Positions 19,471 through 31,255 are shown, counted from the first letter of the stretch. The stretch is 64,000 bases of DNA from Caballeronia grimmiae (GCF_000698555.1 NZ_JFHE01000001.1:310001-374000); one strand, 5' to 3'. The notes: generated from the letters alone by a model not told the origin. A program made the numbers and translations.

Positions 19471-19764
19471 TCAAATGAGCGGCGGCATCGGCGGTTCTTC
19501 CTTGACGACCGGCGTTTCGCGCGCAACGCGCAGTTCCCGCTTCAGACGCCCGTTCTCCATCCGCACGCGCAGCATCGCCGGAACGGCCGACACCAGCCCG
19601 GCCAGCAGGCCGACGACGAAGAAAGCCAGACCGATGAGAATCAGCGGCGCGTCCCAGGCGTAGCCTGCAAGGAAATTCAGCGTGGCCGTCTGGGTATTGG
19701 CGAGCGCCAGCACGAGCAGCAGCACGAAGACCAGAACGCGGATCAGCCAGACGATGAATTTCAT
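19471..19764 (-). CDS. lapA: Lipopolysaccharide assembly protein A domain protein (LapA/YciS)
   Basis: This 97-residue DUF1049 protein has two membrane spans (IVWLIRVLVFVLLLVLALANT and LILIGLAFFVVGLLAGLVSAV) with NFLAGYAWDAP between, then a basic cytoplasmic coiled tail. LapA works with LapB in LPS homeostasis. It is the first gene of lapAB. A possible -10 TACAAT (minus strand, 19848-19853) lies about 85 bases upstream with no clear -35. Confidence 0.88.
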   Translation of the reverse strand: MKFIVWLIRVLVFVLLLVLALANTQTATLNFLAGYAWDAPLILIGLAFFVVGLLAGLVSAVPAMLRVRMENGRLKRELRVARETPVVKEEPPMPPLI

Positions 19765-19973
19765 GTACGGTCTCGCAAAAGCGGTCGCATCCCGCAGCCT
19801 TCCCGTCGTGGTCGGCCTACGTGATTACCCGAGTCAAAGTGACCGGTATTGTAATGGATGCATCTGGCCGGGGACACCGAAGCACGGGCAAGGCTTTAGT
19901 AGGAATGTAAGCATCTGTGTGCGCTACCGAACGTCCGGACAGTGTCACAGACGCGCTCGCCTGCTCGAGACGT

Positions 19974-20000
19974 AAAAAAAGCACCCCGAGGGGTGCTTTT
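19974..20000 (-). terminator. Terminator downstream of ihfB
   Basis: The stem GCACCC / GGGTGC (19981-19986 with 19991-19996) is extended by AAAA/TTTT pairs and flanked by seven A's on the left and four T's on the right. On the minus strand it reads hairpin plus T7, an efficient terminator for the rpsA-ihfB transcript; it insulates lapAB. Confidence 0.85.
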
Positions 20001-20082
20001 CTGGTCGATTGCCTCATGGCCGGACGTCGCGACGACCGGTCTGCCCGCATGGCGGGAGCCGGCCGGCGCCGATGCGCGCCGA

Positions 20083-20412
20083 TCAGAGATCGTCCGCATC
20101 GTCGTCATTCGACGCCTTCAGCGGCTCGCCCGCGCGGCCATCGACGCGTTCGCGCAATTCTTTGCCCGGCTTGAAGTGCGGCACGAATTTCTCCGGCACC
20201 AGCACTTTTTCACCCGACTTGGGATTGCGCCCGACGCGCGACGGACGACGGTTGAGCCCGAAGCTGCCGAAGCCGCGAATCTCAATGCGATGACCGTTGG
20301 CAAGCGCCTCGGACATCGCATCGAGCATCGTCTTCACTGCGAAATCCGCGTCCTTGAGGACAAGTTGCGGAAATCGCAGCGCCAACTGGGCGACCAATTC
20401 ACTTTTGGTCAT
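20083..20412 (-). CDS. ihfB: Integration host factor beta subunit
   Basis: IhfB pairs with IhfA to form a DNA-bending nucleoid protein. The 109 residues have the HU/IHF fold with the beta-ribbon signature ([22 protein letters not shown]) and start [17 protein letters not shown] as in E. coli. The C-terminal tail is about 15 residues longer than in E. coli and ends acidic (NDDDADDL), as in other Burkholderia. It lies 22 bases behind rpsA on the same strand. Confidence 0.97.
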   Translation of the reverse strand: MTKSELVAQLALRFPQLVLKDADFAVKTMLDAMSEALANGHRIEIRGFGSFGLNRRPSRVGRNPKSGEKVLVPEKFVPHFKPGKELRERVDGRAGEPLKASNDDDADDL

Positions 20413-20434
20413 ACTGCAGCAATGCCTTTAAGGC

Positions 20435-22150
20435 TTAGCTGTTCTGGCCGTCGAGCTTGGCCTTGAGCAGCGCGCCGAGGTTGGTCGTGCCGGTCGCGGC
20501 GGCGTTCGAATCCGAAGACTGCAGGCCGCGCATGGCTTCCTGCTGCTCCGCCGAATCCTTCGCCTTGATCGACAGGTTGATGCCGCGCGACTTGCGATCG
20601 ATGTTGATGATCATCGCGTTGACCTTGTCGCCTTCCTTCAGCACGTTGCGCGCATCTTCCACGCGGTCCTGTGCGATTTCCGAAGCGCGCAGGTAGCCTT
20701 CGATTTCGCCGGACAGGGTAACAACCGCACCCTTCGGATCGACCGACTTCACGACGCCGTCAACGATAGCGCCCTTGTCGTTGATCGCGACGAAGTTGCT
20801 GAACGGATCGCCTTCGAGCTGCTTGATGCCGAGCGAGATGCGTTCCTTCTCGACGTCGATGCCCAGAACCACGGCTTCGACTTCGTCGCCCTTCTTGTAC
20901 TTGCGCACGGCTTCTTCGCCGGTTTCCGACCACGACAGGTCCGACAGGTGAACCAGACCGTCGATGCCGCCAGGCAGACCGATGAACACGCCGAAGTCGG
21001 TGATCGACTTGATGGCGCCGCTGATCTTGTCGCCCTTCTTGAAGTTGCGGCTGAAGTCATCCCACGGATTCGGCTTGCACTGCTTCATGCCGAGGGAGAT
21101 ACGGCGGCGGTCTTCGTCGATTTCGAGAACCATGACTTCGACTTCGTCACCGAGCTGAACGACCTTCGACGGCGCAACGTTCTTGTTGGTCCAGTCCATT
21201 TCCGAAACGTGGACAAGGCCTTCGATGCCCGATTCCACTTCGACGAATGCGCCGTAGTCGGTGATGTTCGTGACCTTGCCGAACAGGCGCGTGCCCGACG
21301 GGTAACGGCGCGAAATGCCTTCCCACGGATCGTCGCCCAGTTGCTTGATGCCGAGCGAAACGCGGTTCTTTTCTTGGTCGAACTTGAGGATCTTGGCCGT
21401 GACTTCCTGGCCGACCGACAGCACTTCCGACGGGTGACGCACGCGACGCCATGCGATGTCGGTGATGTGCAGCAGGCCGTCGATGCCGCCGAGGTCCACG
21501 AACGCGCCGTAGTCGGTGATGTTCTTGACCACGCCTTCGACGATCGCGCCTTCCTTCAGCGTTTCGAGCAGCTTTGCGCGCTCTTCGCCTTGGGTAGCTT
21601 CGATCACGGCACGGCGCGACAGCACGACGTTGTTACGCTTGCGGTCCAGCTTGATGACGCGGAATTCGAGCGTCTTGCCTTCGTACGGCGTCGTGTCCTT
21701 GACCGGACGCGTGTCGACGAGCGAACCCGGCAGGAACGCGCGGATGCCGTTGACCATCACGGTCATGCCGCCCTTCACCTTGCCGGTGATGGTGCCGGTG
21801 ACAAGTTCGTTGTTGTCCAGCGCCTTTTCCAGCGACAGCCACGAAGCGAGGCGCTTCGCCTTGTCGCGCGACAGGATGGTGTCGCCATAGCCGTTTTCCA
21901 GCGCGTCGATCGCGACGGAAACGAAGTCGCCCGCCTGCACTTCCACTTCACCCGCGTCGTTCAGGAATTCTTCGAGCGGAATATAGGCTTCGGACTTGAG
22001 ACCAGCGTTGACGACCACGAAGTTGTGGTCGACACGCACGACTTCGGCGGAGATCACTTCGCCGGCGCGCATGTCCTGCTTGGTCAGCGACTCTTCGAAC
22101 AGAGCCGCGAAAGATTCGGTATTCGGGGTGGAGGTTTGCAGGTCGGACAT
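20435..22150 (-). CDS. rpsA: 30S ribosomal protein S1
   Basis: S1 (571 residues) brings mRNA to the 30S subunit. Six S1 OB-fold domains can be followed, with repeats of the type [22 protein letters not shown] (residues about 190-450) and an N-terminal ribosome-binding pair. The start [14 protein letters not shown] at 22150 is used because an in-frame ATG 6 codons upstream adds non-family sequence; the leader lacks a clear Shine-Dalgarno, as is usual for rpsA, which is autoregulated in E. coli. Preceded by cmk and followed by ihfB. Confidence 0.97.
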   Translation of the reverse strand: MSDLQTSTPNTESFAALFEESLTKQDMRAGEVISAEVVRVDHNFVVVNAGLKSEAYIPLEEFLNDAGEVEVQAGDFVSVAIDALENGYGDTILSRDKAKRLASWLSLEKALDNNELVTGTITGKVKGGMTVMVNGIRAFLPGSLVDTRPVKDTTPYEGKTLEFRVIKLDRKRNNVVLSRRAVIEATQGEERAKLLETLKEGAIVEGVVKNITDYGAFVDLGGIDGLLHITDIAWRRVRHPSEVLSVGQEVTAKILKFDQEKNRVSLGIKQLGDDPWEGISRRYPSGTRLFGKVTNITDYGAFVEVESGIEGLVHVSEMDWTNKNVAPSKVVQLGDEVEVMVLEIDEDRRRISLGMKQCKPNPWDDFSRNFKKGDKISGAIKSITDFGVFIGLPGGIDGLVHLSDLSWSETGEEAVRKYKKGDEVEAVVLGIDVEKERISLGIKQLEGDPFSNFVAINDKGAIVDGVVKSVDPKGAVVTLSGEIEGYLRASEIAQDRVEDARNVLKEGDKVNAMIINIDRKSRGINLSIKAKDSAEQQEAMRGLQSSDSNAAATGTTNLGALLKAKLDGQNS

Positions 22151-22339
22151 AAAAATCGGAATTTGCACAGCCTTGGCGCGGTGGTCCTGAATGGCCCGGA
22201 AAAGCCGGACACTAGACCGGTAAGTGCGCGAAGCCGCACGGGGTTAAGGGGTTAACACACGCTCCGCCTCACGGCGAAACACCTTGCTATCCGGCAGCCG
22301 TTGCTCGCCACCGGTTACTGCTGATTCGTTACGACACCA

Positions 22340-23020
22340 TCAGACGCGAATTTCGCTGTACCAGCCGATGATCTGCTCGACCGCCTGGTCGATGGAGAGA
22401 CTCGACGTATCCAGCGTCTTCGCGTCCGCTGCGGGCTTGAGCGGCGCGGCCGCACGGTTGGTGTCCCGGGCGTCGCGTTCGCGCAAATCGCGCAGCAAGT
22501 CATCTATATTAGCAGAAAAGCCTTTTTGCATCAATTGCTTATAGCGCCTGGCCGCGCGTGCCTCGACGCTCGCGGTAAGAAAGACCTTAAGCGTGCCGTC
22601 CGGGAAGATCACGGTGCCCATGTCGCGGCCGTCCGCGACGAGGCCGGGACGCTTGCGGAAGGCCCGCTGGCGCGAGACGAGCGCCTGCCGCACTTCGGGA
22701 TGAACCGCGATCGCGGACGCGCGATTGCCGACCGCTTCCGCCCGGATTTCGCTCGATACGTCGACGCCGTCGAGCTGTGCGCAGCCCTCGCGGAAGGTGA
22801 TGTGCAGGTCGTCGACCAGTTTTGCAAGCGCGGCTGCGTCGCCCTGGTGAATGCCATAACGGATGCTCGCCAGCGCCGCGAGCCGGTAAAGCGCGCCGCT
22901 GTCGAGCAGGTGGAAGCCGAGCGTGGCCGCGACGAGCGCCGCGACGGTGCCTTTGCCCGACGCCGTCGGCCCGTCGATGGTGATAACTGGAGTGGGGTCG
23001 AATGGGCGAGTCGGTTTCAT
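22340..23020 (-). CDS. cmk: Cytidylate kinase
   Basis: Cmk phosphorylates CMP and dCMP to the diphosphates. The 226 residues include the P-loop [15 protein letters not shown], the NMP-binding [13 protein letters not shown] and [26 protein letters not shown]. It is located between aroA and rpsA on the same strand, the same order as in Pseudomonas and E. coli. Confidence 0.97.
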   Translation of the reverse strand: MKPTRPFDPTPVITIDGPTASGKGTVAALVAATLGFHLLDSGALYRLAALASIRYGIHQGDAAALAKLVDDLHITFREGCAQLDGVDVSSEIRAEAVGNRASAIAVHPEVRQALVSRQRAFRKRPGLVADGRDMGTVIFPDGTLKVFLTASVEARAARRYKQLMQKGFSANIDDLLRDLRERDARDTNRAAAPLKPAADAKTLDTSSLSIDQAVEQIIGWYSEIRV

Positions 23021-23075
23021 TGCGTGTGGCCGTTGCGGCCGGTCGTTGCGGAGTGAGTCGAATGCATTGCGCGGC

Positions 23076-24380
23076 TCACGTCCGGATGAGCGTCGCGAAA
23101 CGGTCGAAATAGTCGGGGAAGGTCTTGTTGACGCACTTCGGATCGTTGATCCGCACCGGCACGCCGCCGAGGCTGACCAGCGAGAAGCACATCGCCATGC
23201 GGTGATCGTCGTAGGTGTCGATTGCGGCGTTCGGCGTGAGCCGTGCGGGCGGCGTGACGACGAGGTAATCCGCGCCCTCTTCGACCGTCGCGCCGACCTT
23301 GCGCAACTCCGTCGCCATCGCGGCGATGCGGTCCGTTTCCTTTACGCGCCAGCTTGCGATGTTGCGCAGCGTCGTCGTGCCGCTCGCAAACAGCGCGGCC
23401 ACCGCGATGGTCATCGCTGCATCGGGGATCAGGTTGAAGTCCATGTCGATGGGCGCGAGCTTGCCGTCTTCCGATTCGACGCCGCGCACTTCGATCCAGT
23501 CGTCGCCCATCATCACGTTCGCGCCCATGCGATTGAGCGCATCCGCGAACCCGACGTCGCCCTGAATGCTGGACCGTCCGACGCCTTCGACGCGCACCGG
23601 CCCGTGCCCGATCGCGCCAGCCGCCAGAAAGTACGACGCCGACGACGCATCGCCCTCGACCATGATCGCGCCCGGCGACCGGTAGCCCGCGCCGGCCGGC
23701 ACGGTGAAGCGCGCCCAGCCGTCGCGTTCGACCGCCACGCCGAAGCGTTCCATCAGCCGGATCGTGATGTCGATGTACGGCTTCGAAATCACTTCGCCTT
23801 CCACTTCGATGGTGACCGGCCCGCTGCGGCCTTCGATCACGGGCAGGCTCATCAGGAGCGCGGTGAGGAACTGGCTCGATACGTCGCCGCGCACGCGGAT
23901 CGGCTTGTCGACGGCAATCTTCGACGCGTGAATCTTGAGCGGCGGAAAGCCGTCGTTCTGCTCGTAGTCGATCGACGCGCCGATCTGACGCAAGCCGTCG
24001 ACGAGATCGCCGATGGGCCGCTCGTGCATGCGCGGCACGCCGTGCACGCGATATTCGCCGCCGTTAACCGCCAACGCCGCCGTGAGCGGGCGCACCGCCG
24101 TGCCCGCGTTGCCGAGAAACAGCTCCGCCGACTTCGACGGGAACGCGCCGCCCGTGCCGGTCACGATGACGCGGTCGCCATCGCGCTTCAGCACGACGCC
24201 GAGCGCCTCCAGCGCGGCGAGCATCACGCGCGTGTCGTCCGAATCGAGCAGATTGGTGATCGTGGTGTCGTCCGCCGACAGTGCCGCCAGCAGCAGCACG
24301 CGGTTCGAAATGCTCTTCGAGCCGGGCAGCCGCACCGTGCCGGACGCGCGAGCGAAAGGTCCGAGATCGAGATGTTCCAT
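23076..24380 (-). CDS. aroA: 3-phosphoshikimate 1-carboxyvinyltransferase (EPSP synthase)
   Basis: AroA joins shikimate 3-phosphate and phosphoenolpyruvate to EPSP in the shikimate pathway. The 434 residues contain [34 protein letters not shown] and [20 protein letters not shown]. The class I style GNAGTA loop indicates the usual glyphosate-sensitive class. Here AroA is a separate protein, unlike the TyrA-AroA fusion of Pseudomonas aeruginosa. The start at 24380 ([14 protein letters not shown]) is chosen over a long upstream in-frame extension that lies inside tyrA. Confidence 0.97.
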   Translation of the reverse strand: MEHLDLGPFARASGTVRLPGSKSISNRVLLLAALSADDTTITNLLDSDDTRVMLAALEALGVVLKRDGDRVIVTGTGGAFPSKSAELFLGNAGTAVRPLTAALAVNGGEYRVHGVPRMHERPIGDLVDGLRQIGASIDYEQNDGFPPLKIHASKIAVDKPIRVRGDVSSQFLTALLMSLPVIEGRSGPVTIEVEGEVISKPYIDITIRLMERFGVAVERDGWARFTVPAGAGYRSPGAIMVEGDASSASYFLAAGAIGHGPVRVEGVGRSSIQGDVGFADALNRMGANVMMGDDWIEVRGVESEDGKLAPIDMDFNLIPDAAMTIAVAALFASGTTTLRNIASWRVKETDRIAAMATELRKVGATVEEGADYLVVTPPARLTPNAAIDTYDDHRMAMCFSLVSLGGVPVRINDPKCVNKTFPDYFDRFATLIRT

Positions 24381-24430
24381 GGTGTGTCCTGGGTGTGCCG
24401 CTATGTCGTTGCTGTGTGATTGCTGTGTGA

Positions 24431-25357
24431 TTACTTTGCCGCGGGATCGCCGGGAATCCGCGTGCCGCCGCGTTCCTGCCATTCCTGTCGCGCGACGCGC
24501 GAGCGCGCAAACGCCGCTTCGAGCGCGGCGCCATCCGATGCGTCGATGGCCGCGCGGAAACGCGCAAGGACATCGGTATAGGCATCCAGTTCGGCGAGCA
24601 GTGCGGTGCGGTTGGCGATGCAGACGTCGCGCCACATTTCGGGGCTGGACGCCGCGATACGCGTGAAATCGCGGAAGCCGCCCGCCGCGAACGAGAACTT
24701 CAACTGCGCGTCCGGCGCTTCGAGAATCTGCTCGACGAGCGCAAACGACAGCACATGCGGCAGATGGCTCACCGATGCGAACACGCGATCGTGCTGGGAC
24801 TCGCTCATCCGGTGCACGGCGGCGCCGGTCGCGCGCCACATCGCCGCAATCCGTTCGACCGCTTCCGGCGCGTTCTCATCGAGCGGACAAAGCACGACAT
24901 TGCGATCGACGTATAGCTCGGGCAGCGCGGCATCGACACCGCTCGACTCGCGTCCGGCGATCGGATGGCCCGGCACGAATTGCGCGACGCGTGCGCCGAG
25001 CGCCGAGCGCGCCGCGGCGACGACATCGCTTTTCGTGCTGCCGGCGTCCGTCACGATGGTCCGCGCGTCGAGAAACGGCGCGATGCGCGCGAGCAGCGGC
25101 TCCGTCTGCGCGACAGGCGCGGCAAGCAAGACGACGTCTGCGCCTTCGAGGGCGCGTGCGAGCGCGGCGGCGTCGTCGCAGGCGGCGGCTACATCGATTA
25201 CGCCCAGTTCGAGCGCGCGCGCGACGGACTGCGCCGAGCGCCCGACGCCGACGATGCGCCCGTGAAGCCCCGCCCGTTCACGCAGCGCGCGCGCGAGCGA
25301 GCCGCCGATCAGGCCGACACCGAAGATAACCAGTTTGTTGAAAGCGAACTCGGTCAC
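24431..25357 (-). CDS. tyrA: Prephenate dehydrogenase
   Basis: This enzyme oxidatively decarboxylates prephenate to 4-hydroxyphenylpyruvate for tyrosine (arogenate use is also possible). The 308 residues have the NAD motif [18 protein letters not shown] and the signature [22 protein letters not shown] start at 25357 is chosen: it gives [15 protein letters not shown] with the nucleotide motif at the usual distance, while the only upstream in-frame alternative is a TTG. It lies 62 bases behind pheA and 50 bases before aroA. Confidence 0.92.
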   Translation of the reverse strand: MTEFAFNKLVIFGVGLIGGSLARALRERAGLHGRIVGVGRSAQSVARALELGVIDVAAACDDAAALARALEGADVVLLAAPVAQTEPLLARIAPFLDARTIVTDAGSTKSDVVAAARSALGARVAQFVPGHPIAGRESSGVDAALPELYVDRNVVLCPLDENAPEAVERIAAMWRATGAAVHRMSESQHDRVFASVSHLPHVLSFALVEQILEAPDAQLKFSFAAGGFRDFTRIAASSPEMWRDVCIANRTALLAELDAYTDVLARFRAAIDASDGAALEAAFARSRVARQEWQERGGTRIPGDPAAK

Positions 25358-25419
25358 GGAACACCGGAGAAAACGCGTCGCGGGGACGCGGGACAATCGG
25401 ACGGCGGAAAGCGCGGATT

Positions 25420-26502
25420 TTACCGGGCGCGCGGATAGGACCCGAGAATCTTCAGGAACGCAGCCTTGCGTCCGAGTTCATCGAGCGCGGCGGCCACGGC
25501 GGTATCGTCGCGATGGCCTTCGACATCGATATAGAAGTAATACTCCCACGTGCCGATGCGGGCGGGCCGCGACTCGAAGCGCGTCATCGAGACGCCGTGC
25601 TTCGCGAGCGGTTCGAGCAGCTTGAACACGGCGCCCGGCTCGTTCGCCACCGACACGATGAGCGAAGTCTGATCGTGACCGCTCGAATCGGTCGGCTGCT
25701 TGCCGATGATGACGAAGCGCGTGCGATTGTGCGGATCGTCCTGGATCATCGGAGCGACGACGCCGAGCCCGTAATGCGTGGCCGCGCGATCGCCGGCGAT
25801 GGCCGCGACGGTCGGATCATTCACCGCGATGCGCGCCGCTTCCGCGTTGCTCGACACGGCTTGCCGCTCGAGACGCGGTGCGTTCGTCGACAGCCAGCGC
25901 TGGCACTGCGCGATCGCCTGCGGATGCGCGCAGACGCGCGTCACGCCGTCGAGCGTGCCGGACGCGGTCAGCAGGTTGTGATGGATCGGCAAGGCGAGTT
26001 CGCCGCCGATCATCAATTGCGTTTGCAGCAACAAGTCAAGCGTGCGCGACACCGCGCCTTCCGCCGAATTCTCGACCGGCACCACGCCGTACTGCGCCGC
26101 GCCCGCTTCGACCGCGCGAAACACTTCGTCGATCGACGGACACGCCAAGCCTTCGATCGAATGACCGAAGTACTCGAACATCGCCTGTTCGCTATAGGTG
26201 CCGACCGGTCCGAGGAAGGCGGCGCGGATGGTCTGCTCGAGCGAGCGGCTCGCCGCCATGATCTCGCGCCAGATGGCGCTGATGTGCTCGGCCGCGAGCG
26301 GGCCGTCGCTCATCTCCTGAAGCCGCGCGATCACTTGCATCTCGCGCTCGGGACGAAACACCGGCGCGTTGAAATGCTTCTTCACCTCGCCGACTTCGAG
26401 CGCCACCGAAGCGCGCTGATTCAGCAAAGCGATGAGTTGCGCGTCGAGCGCGTCGATGCGCTCGCGCAGTGGCTTGAGTCTTGTATTGAGGTCGTCGTCC
26501 AT
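25420..26502 (-). CDS. pheA: Bifunctional chorismate mutase / prephenate dehydratase
   Basis: PheA converts chorismate to prephenate and then phenylpyruvate. The 360 residues carry an N-terminal AroQ chorismate mutase helix bundle (LRERIDALDAQLIALLNQRA), a dehydratase domain (FLGPVGTYSEQA; VPVENSAEGAVSRTLDLL) and a C-terminal ACT domain with the phenylalanine-binding ESRP motif (RFESRPARIGTWEY), implying feedback inhibition. ATG at 26502 matches MDDDLNTRLKPLRE. It lies 26 bases behind serC. Confidence 0.97.
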   Translation of the reverse strand: MDDDLNTRLKPLRERIDALDAQLIALLNQRASVALEVGEVKKHFNAPVFRPEREMQVIARLQEMSDGPLAAEHISAIWREIMAASRSLEQTIRAAFLGPVGTYSEQAMFEYFGHSIEGLACPSIDEVFRAVEAGAAQYGVVPVENSAEGAVSRTLDLLLQTQLMIGGELALPIHHNLLTASGTLDGVTRVCAHPQAIAQCQRWLSTNAPRLERQAVSSNAEAARIAVNDPTVAAIAGDRAATHYGLGVVAPMIQDDPHNRTRFVIIGKQPTDSSGHDQTSLIVSVANEPGAVFKLLEPLAKHGVSMTRFESRPARIGTWEYYFYIDVEGHRDDTAVAAALDELGRKAAFLKILGSYPRAR

Positions 26503-26528
26503 GCGGTGCTGTGATGTCCGGATGCGGG

Positions 26529-27611
26529 TTAAGCGCATTCGCGCTCGAATTCCTTCATGTATTCGACGAGAGCCCGTACGCCCTCGACCGGCACCGCGTT
26601 GTAGATCGATGCCCGCATGCCGCCGACGGACTTGTGGCCCTTCAGTTGCAGAAGGCCGCGCGCCTTTGCGCCGGCCAGGAAGTCTGTGTTGCGGGATTCA
26701 TCGGCGAGGAAGAACGGCACATTCATGCGCGAGCGATTCTGCCGCTCGACTTTGTTGACGTAAAAATCGCTGGAATCGATGGTGTCGTAGAGCAGCTTCG
26801 CCTTTTCGACGTTGCGCGCTTCGATCGCCTGCAAGCCGCCCTGCTTCTTCAGCCACTTGAAGACGAGCCCGGCGATGTAGATCGCATACGTGGGCGGCGT
26901 GTTGTACATCGAATTGTTTTCGGCGACCGTCTTCCATTCGAAGGCGGACGGGCAGATGGCCAGCGCGCGGTCCAGCAGGTCCTCACGCACGATGACCACC
27001 GTCACCCCCGCCATGCCGATGTTCTTCTGCGCGCCGCCGAACAACACGCCGTATTTGGCGACGTCCATCGGGCGCGAGAGAATATGCGACGACGCATCCG
27101 CGACGAGCGGGATATCGCCGAGATCGGGGATATCGAACGCTTCGACGCCATCGATGGTTTCGTTCGTGCAGAGATGCACGTAGGCGGGATCGTCCGACAG
27201 CTTCCATTCGTCGATGCCCGGCACGCGCGTGAAGCCCTGCTCCGTCTTGCCGGTGGCGGCCATGTGAGGCGTGCAGTACTTGTGCGCTTCCTTGAGCGAT
27301 TTCGTCGACCACGAACCGGTCACGAGGAAGTCGGCAGTCTTCTTCGCGCCGAGCATGTTCATCGGCACGATGGCGTTTTCGCCAATGCCGCCGCCCTGCA
27401 AAAACAGAATGCGATGCGAGGCCGGCACGTTCAGCAATTCACGCAGGTCAGTAAGCGCCGCCTCGTGAATCGACATGAATTCGGCGCCACGGTGGCTCAT
27501 TTCCATCACGCTCATGCCGCTGCCTTGCCAGTCGAGCATTTCGTCGGCGGCTTGCCTCAACACTTCTTCTGGCATCGCGGCCGGGCCGGCGGAGAAATTG
27601 AACACGCGCAT
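26529..27611 (-). CDS. serC: Phosphoserine aminotransferase
   Basis: SerC is a PLP transaminase producing 3-phosphoserine (serine synthesis) and 4-phosphohydroxythreonine (pyridoxine synthesis). The 360 residues start [18 protein letters not shown] and contain [23 protein letters not shown] and the PLP lysine in [17 protein letters not shown]. It heads the serC-pheA-tyrA-aroA-cmk-rpsA-ihfB series. Confidence 0.97.
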   Translation of the reverse strand: MRVFNFSAGPAAMPEEVLRQAADEMLDWQGSGMSVMEMSHRGAEFMSIHEAALTDLRELLNVPASHRILFLQGGGIGENAIVPMNMLGAKKTADFLVTGSWSTKSLKEAHKYCTPHMAATGKTEQGFTRVPGIDEWKLSDDPAYVHLCTNETIDGVEAFDIPDLGDIPLVADASSHILSRPMDVAKYGVLFGGAQKNIGMAGVTVVIVREDLLDRALAICPSAFEWKTVAENNSMYNTPPTYAIYIAGLVFKWLKKQGGLQAIEARNVEKAKLLYDTIDSSDFYVNKVERQNRSRMNVPFFLADESRNTDFLAGAKARGLLQLKGHKSVGGMRASIYNAVPVEGVRALVEYMKEFERECA

Positions 27612-27744
27612 CTAAGGGTCCCGATTGGCAGGCGCTGCCGAGAATACGGACTGGCGAAGAGACGTGGTCTCGTTCGTCGCGCCTGAAAAAGAAATGGCTG
27701 CTTGCGCTCTCACGCAAACAGCCATTATCGCATTGTCCTGAAAA

Positions 27745-27779
27745 CCCGCCAACGCGCGAGGCGGCATGCCTCGCTGGCG
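27745..27779 (-). terminator. Probable terminator downstream of DUF2059 gene
   Basis: The stem GCGAGGC / GCCTCGC (27756-27762 with 27768-27774) is extended by CGCCA / TGGCG across a small bulge. On the minus strand it is followed by GGGTTTT. It lies 27 bases past the DUF2059 stop and upstream of serC. Confidence 0.6.
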
Positions 27780-27805
27780 AATCTATGCGGACTGCGTGCC
27801 CGTGC

Positions 27806-28420
27806 TTACTTGGCGGGCTTGACGCTTGCCACTTCCGAATCGGCTTGCGTACGCGTTGCCTTGATCGCTTGCGGCATGTACTTCTGCATCAGGCCGTTGA
27901 CCACGTCGCGGCCAACTTGATCCTGCACCTGGATGAACTTGCGGCCCGTCGTGCTCTTGTAGAAGTTCGTCAGGTCCTTGATTTCGTCCGTCGAGTAGTA
28001 CTTCGCATACGCGTCGTACTGAGCCTTCATGGCGTCCTGGCGGAAGTTATCCGTTGCGAAAACCTGACCTGCCGAATCAACCAGCTTCGGCACTGCGTTC
28101 TTCTGCAGCGTCGGAACAGCAGCTTGCTTCTGCTTGTCGTTCAGCGACTTGTTTTCCGACAGTGCGTCCGACAGGATCGCCGGAACCAGTTGCTTTGCCT
28201 GCATTTGCGCGCTGTTGCCGATCGCGCCGACGAGCTTCTGTGCGTCGATTGCGTCGAGCAGCTCCTTGATCGCGGCTTGCTTGGCCGGATCAACCGGTGC
28301 TGCTGCGGCAGCCGGCGCCGCCGTCTGGTTCGGCGCCTGGTTCTGAAGCGACTGAGCCATCGCGAAAGTCGGCACGAAAGCGGCCAGCAACATCCACTGC
28401 TTGAAACGTCCTTGCATCAT
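27806..28420 (-). CDS. DUF2059 domain secreted protein
   Basis: This 204-residue protein has a signal peptide (WMLLAAFVPTFAMAQS), a Q/A/P-rich linker, and a helical DUF2059 domain ending KSTTGRKFIQVQDQVGRDVVNGLM. The function is unknown; location should be the periplasm. It sits between gyrA and serC on the same strand but has its own likely terminator, so may be an independent unit. Confidence 0.88.
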   Translation of the reverse strand: MMQGRFKQWMLLAAFVPTFAMAQSLQNQAPNQTAAPAAAAAPVDPAKQAAIKELLDAIDAQKLVGAIGNSAQMQAKQLVPAILSDALSENKSLNDKQKQAAVPTLQKNAVPKLVDSAGQVFATDNFRQDAMKAQYDAYAKYYSTDEIKDLTNFYKSTTGRKFIQVQDQVGRDVVNGLMQKYMPQAIKATRTQADSEVASVKPAK

Positions 28421-28597
28421 TACTCCCTGTAAAAAATATTCAGTTCAGCACCGGCGACGAGCTTTGCACATCCCTATGCGCTCGGCGCTCGCTTCGAAAA
28501 GAAACGAAGCGCAGCGCCGGCATGAAGCTCACGTCGCGCAGCTTAACCAATTCAGGCTTTCAAAAGCGATAACGAGAAACCGGCGACACAAAAAATA

Positions 28598-31255
28598 TCA
28601 GGCGCTTTCACCACTTTCGCCGCCTTCTCCGTTTTCCGCATCGTCCGGCGTGGACGTGGAGCCGTTCGCGGCTGCATCCGCTTCGTCGAGTTCGGCATCA
28701 GCTTCGGCCTCGGCGATATGCTGCAGTCCCGACAACTTCGTCCCTTCGTCAAGGCTGATGAGTGTAACACCTTGGGTTGCGCGGCCCATTTCGCGGATCT
28801 CGGACACGCGCGTGCGGATGAGAACCCCCGCCGTGGTGATCAGCATGATCTCGCTTTCTGGTTCGACGAGCGTCGCCGCGACGACCCTGCCGTTGCGCTC
28901 GGAAGTCTGGATCGCGATCATGCCCTTCGTGCCGCGGCCATGGCGCGTGTACTCGTGAATCGGCGTGCGCTTGCCGAAGCCGTTCTCCGTTGCGGTCAGC
29001 ACCGACTGCGTTTCGCCGCCCGCGACCAGCAGCGCGATGACCTGCTGCCCGTCCTCGAGCTGCATGCCGCGCACGCCGCGCGCGCCGCGGCCCATCGCAC
29101 GGACATCGTTTTCGTCAAAGCGGACGGCCTTGCCTGCATCCGAGAACAGCATGACGTCGTGCGCGCCATCGGTGATCGCCGCGCCGACGAGGTAATCGCC
29201 CTCGTCGAGATCGACCGCAATGATGCCCTTCTTCAACGGACGGCTGAACGCTTCGAGCGGCGTCTTCTTGACGGTGCCGAGCGACGTCGCCATGAACACG
29301 TACTTGTCCGCCGAGAATTCCTTGATCGGCAGCACGACGTTGATCTTCTCGCCGTCCTGCAGCGGGAACATGTTGACGATCGGCCGGCCGCGCGAGTTAC
29401 GGGAACCCTGCGGCACTTCGTAGACCTTGATCCAGTAGACGCGGCCACGGTTCGAGAAGCACAGCATGTGATCGTGCGTGTTCGCGATGAACAGCGTGTC
29501 GATCAGGTCGTCTTCCTTCATCTGCGTGGCCTGCTTGCCGCGACCGCCGCGTTTTTGCGCGCGATATTCGGACAGCGGCTGCGACTTCACGTAGCCCGCG
29601 TGCGACATGGTCACGACCATTTCCTGCGGCGTAATCAGGTCTTCGGTGTTCAGCTCGGTCGCGTTCATCTCGATACGCGAGCGGCGTTCGTCGCCGAATT
29701 CCGTGCGGATCTGGCCGAGTTCGTCGACAATCATCTGACGGATACGCTCAGGCCGCGCGAGGATGTCGAGCAGGTCGGCGATCTGCGCCATCACGTCGCG
29801 ATACTCGCCGACGATCTTGTCCTGTTCGAGACCGGTCAGGCGTTGCAGGCGCATCTGGAGAATTTCCTGCGCCTGGACGTCGGACAGCTTGTAGAGGCCG
29901 TCTTCCTGCAGACCGTACGCCGGATTCAGCCCTTCCGGCCGATACGCGATACGCCCGCCCGAAGCCTCGGTTTCCGCACGCGTGAGCATTTCGCGCACGA
30001 GCGACGAGTCCCACGGACGGTTCATCAATTCCTGCTTGGCGATAGGCGGCGTCGGCGCGGCCTTGATGATCGCGATGAATTCGTCGATGTTCGCAAGCGC
30101 CACGGCCAGACCTTCGAGCACGTGCCCGCGGTCGCGCGCCTTGCGCAGTTCGAACACGGTGCGCCGCGTCAGCACTTCCCGCCGGTGCGACAGGAAGCAC
30201 TCCAGCATTTCCTTCAGATTCAGCAGCTTGGGCTGGCCGTCGACGAGCGCGACCAGATTCATGCCGAAGGTGTCCTGAAGCTGCGTCTGCTTGTACAGAT
30301 TGTTCAGCACGACTTCCGGCACTTCCCCGCGCTTTAGCTCGATCACGACGCGCATGCCGCTCTTGTCGGATTCGTCGCGAATGTCGGAGATGCCCTCGAT
30401 CTTCTTCTCGTTGACGAGTTCGGCGATGCGCTCGAGCAGCGTGCGCTTGTTCACCTGATACGGAATCTCGTCGACGATGATCGCCATGCGCTGCCCGCGA
30501 TCGATCTCTTCGAAGTGCGTGGCCGCGCGCATGACGACGCGCCCGCGCCCGGTGCGATAGCCGTCGCGCACGCCCGCGACGCCATAAATGATGCCGGCCG
30601 TCGGAAAGTCCGGCGCGGGGACGATTTCGATCAGTTCGTCGACTGTCGCGTCAGGGGTGTTCAGCAGATGCAGGCAGGCATCGACGATTTCGCGCAGGTT
30701 GTGCGGCGGAATGTTCGTCGCCATGCCGACCGCGATACCAGCCGAGCCATTGATGAGCAGGTTGGGAATACGCGCCGGCATGACGAGCGGCTCGCTTTCG
30801 CTGCCGTCGTAGTTCGGGCCGAAGTCGACGGTTTCCTTGTCGATGTCGGCCAGCAGTTCGTGGCCGATCTTCGCCATGCGGATTTCGGTGTAACGCATGG
30901 CCGCGGCGTTGTCGCCGTCGACGGAACCGAAGTTGCCCTGACCGTCCACCAGCATGTAGCGCAGCGAGAACGGCTGCGCCATGCGAACGATCGTCTCGTA
31001 CACCGACGCGTCGCCATGGGGATGGTACTTACCGATCACGTCCCCGACGATACGCGCCGACTTCTTGTACGGGCGATTCCAGTCGTTGTTCAGTTCGTGC
31101 ATCGAGTACAGCGCCCGGCGATGCACCGGTTTCAGGCCATCGCGGACATCGGGAAGCGCACGCCCGACGATTACGCTCATCGCGTAATCGAGATACGAAC
31201 GGCGCATTTCCTCCTCGAGGGAGATTGGCAGAGTCTCTTTGGCGAATTGATCCAT
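28598..31255 (-). CDS. gyrA: DNA gyrase subunit A
   Basis: GyrA (885 residues) is the breakage-reunion subunit that introduces negative supercoils with GyrB. It contains the catalytic tyrosine region and the quinolone-resistance region [20 protein letters not shown] with Asp and Ser/Ala-type position (here HGDASVYE, alanine replaced around the usual Ser-83 site reads DASVY), the GyrA box in the C-terminal beta-pinwheel ([10 protein letters not shown]), and an acidic tail. ATG at 31255 ([29 protein letters not shown]) matches the family. Confidence 0.97.
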   Translation of the reverse strand: MDQFAKETLPISLEEEMRRSYLDYAMSVIVGRALPDVRDGLKPVHRRALYSMHELNNDWNRPYKKSARIVGDVIGKYHPHGDASVYETIVRMAQPFSLRYMLVDGQGNFGSVDGDNAAAMRYTEIRMAKIGHELLADIDKETVDFGPNYDGSESEPLVMPARIPNLLINGSAGIAVGMATNIPPHNLREIVDACLHLLNTPDATVDELIEIVPAPDFPTAGIIYGVAGVRDGYRTGRGRVVMRAATHFEEIDRGQRMAIIVDEIPYQVNKRTLLERIAELVNEKKIEGISDIRDESDKSGMRVVIELKRGEVPEVVLNNLYKQTQLQDTFGMNLVALVDGQPKLLNLKEMLECFLSHRREVLTRRTVFELRKARDRGHVLEGLAVALANIDEFIAIIKAAPTPPIAKQELMNRPWDSSLVREMLTRAETEASGGRIAYRPEGLNPAYGLQEDGLYKLSDVQAQEILQMRLQRLTGLEQDKIVGEYRDVMAQIADLLDILARPERIRQMIVDELGQIRTEFGDERRSRIEMNATELNTEDLITPQEMVVTMSHAGYVKSQPLSEYRAQKRGGRGKQATQMKEDDLIDTLFIANTHDHMLCFSNRGRVYWIKVYEVPQGSRNSRGRPIVNMFPLQDGEKINVVLPIKEFSADKYVFMATSLGTVKKTPLEAFSRPLKKGIIAVDLDEGDYLVGAAITDGAHDVMLFSDAGKAVRFDENDVRAMGRGARGVRGMQLEDGQQVIALLVAGGETQSVLTATENGFGKRTPIHEYTRHGRGTKGMIAIQTSERNGRVVAATLVEPESEIMLITTAGVLIRTRVSEIREMGRATQGVTLISLDEGTKLSGLQHIAEAEADAELDEADAAANGSTSTPDDAENGEGGESGESA

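Noticed and set aside
25358..25396. Upstream TTG start for tyrA giving 13 extra residues
   Set aside because: The extension is not family-like and TTG is rare; the GTG at 25357 gives the normal N-terminus.
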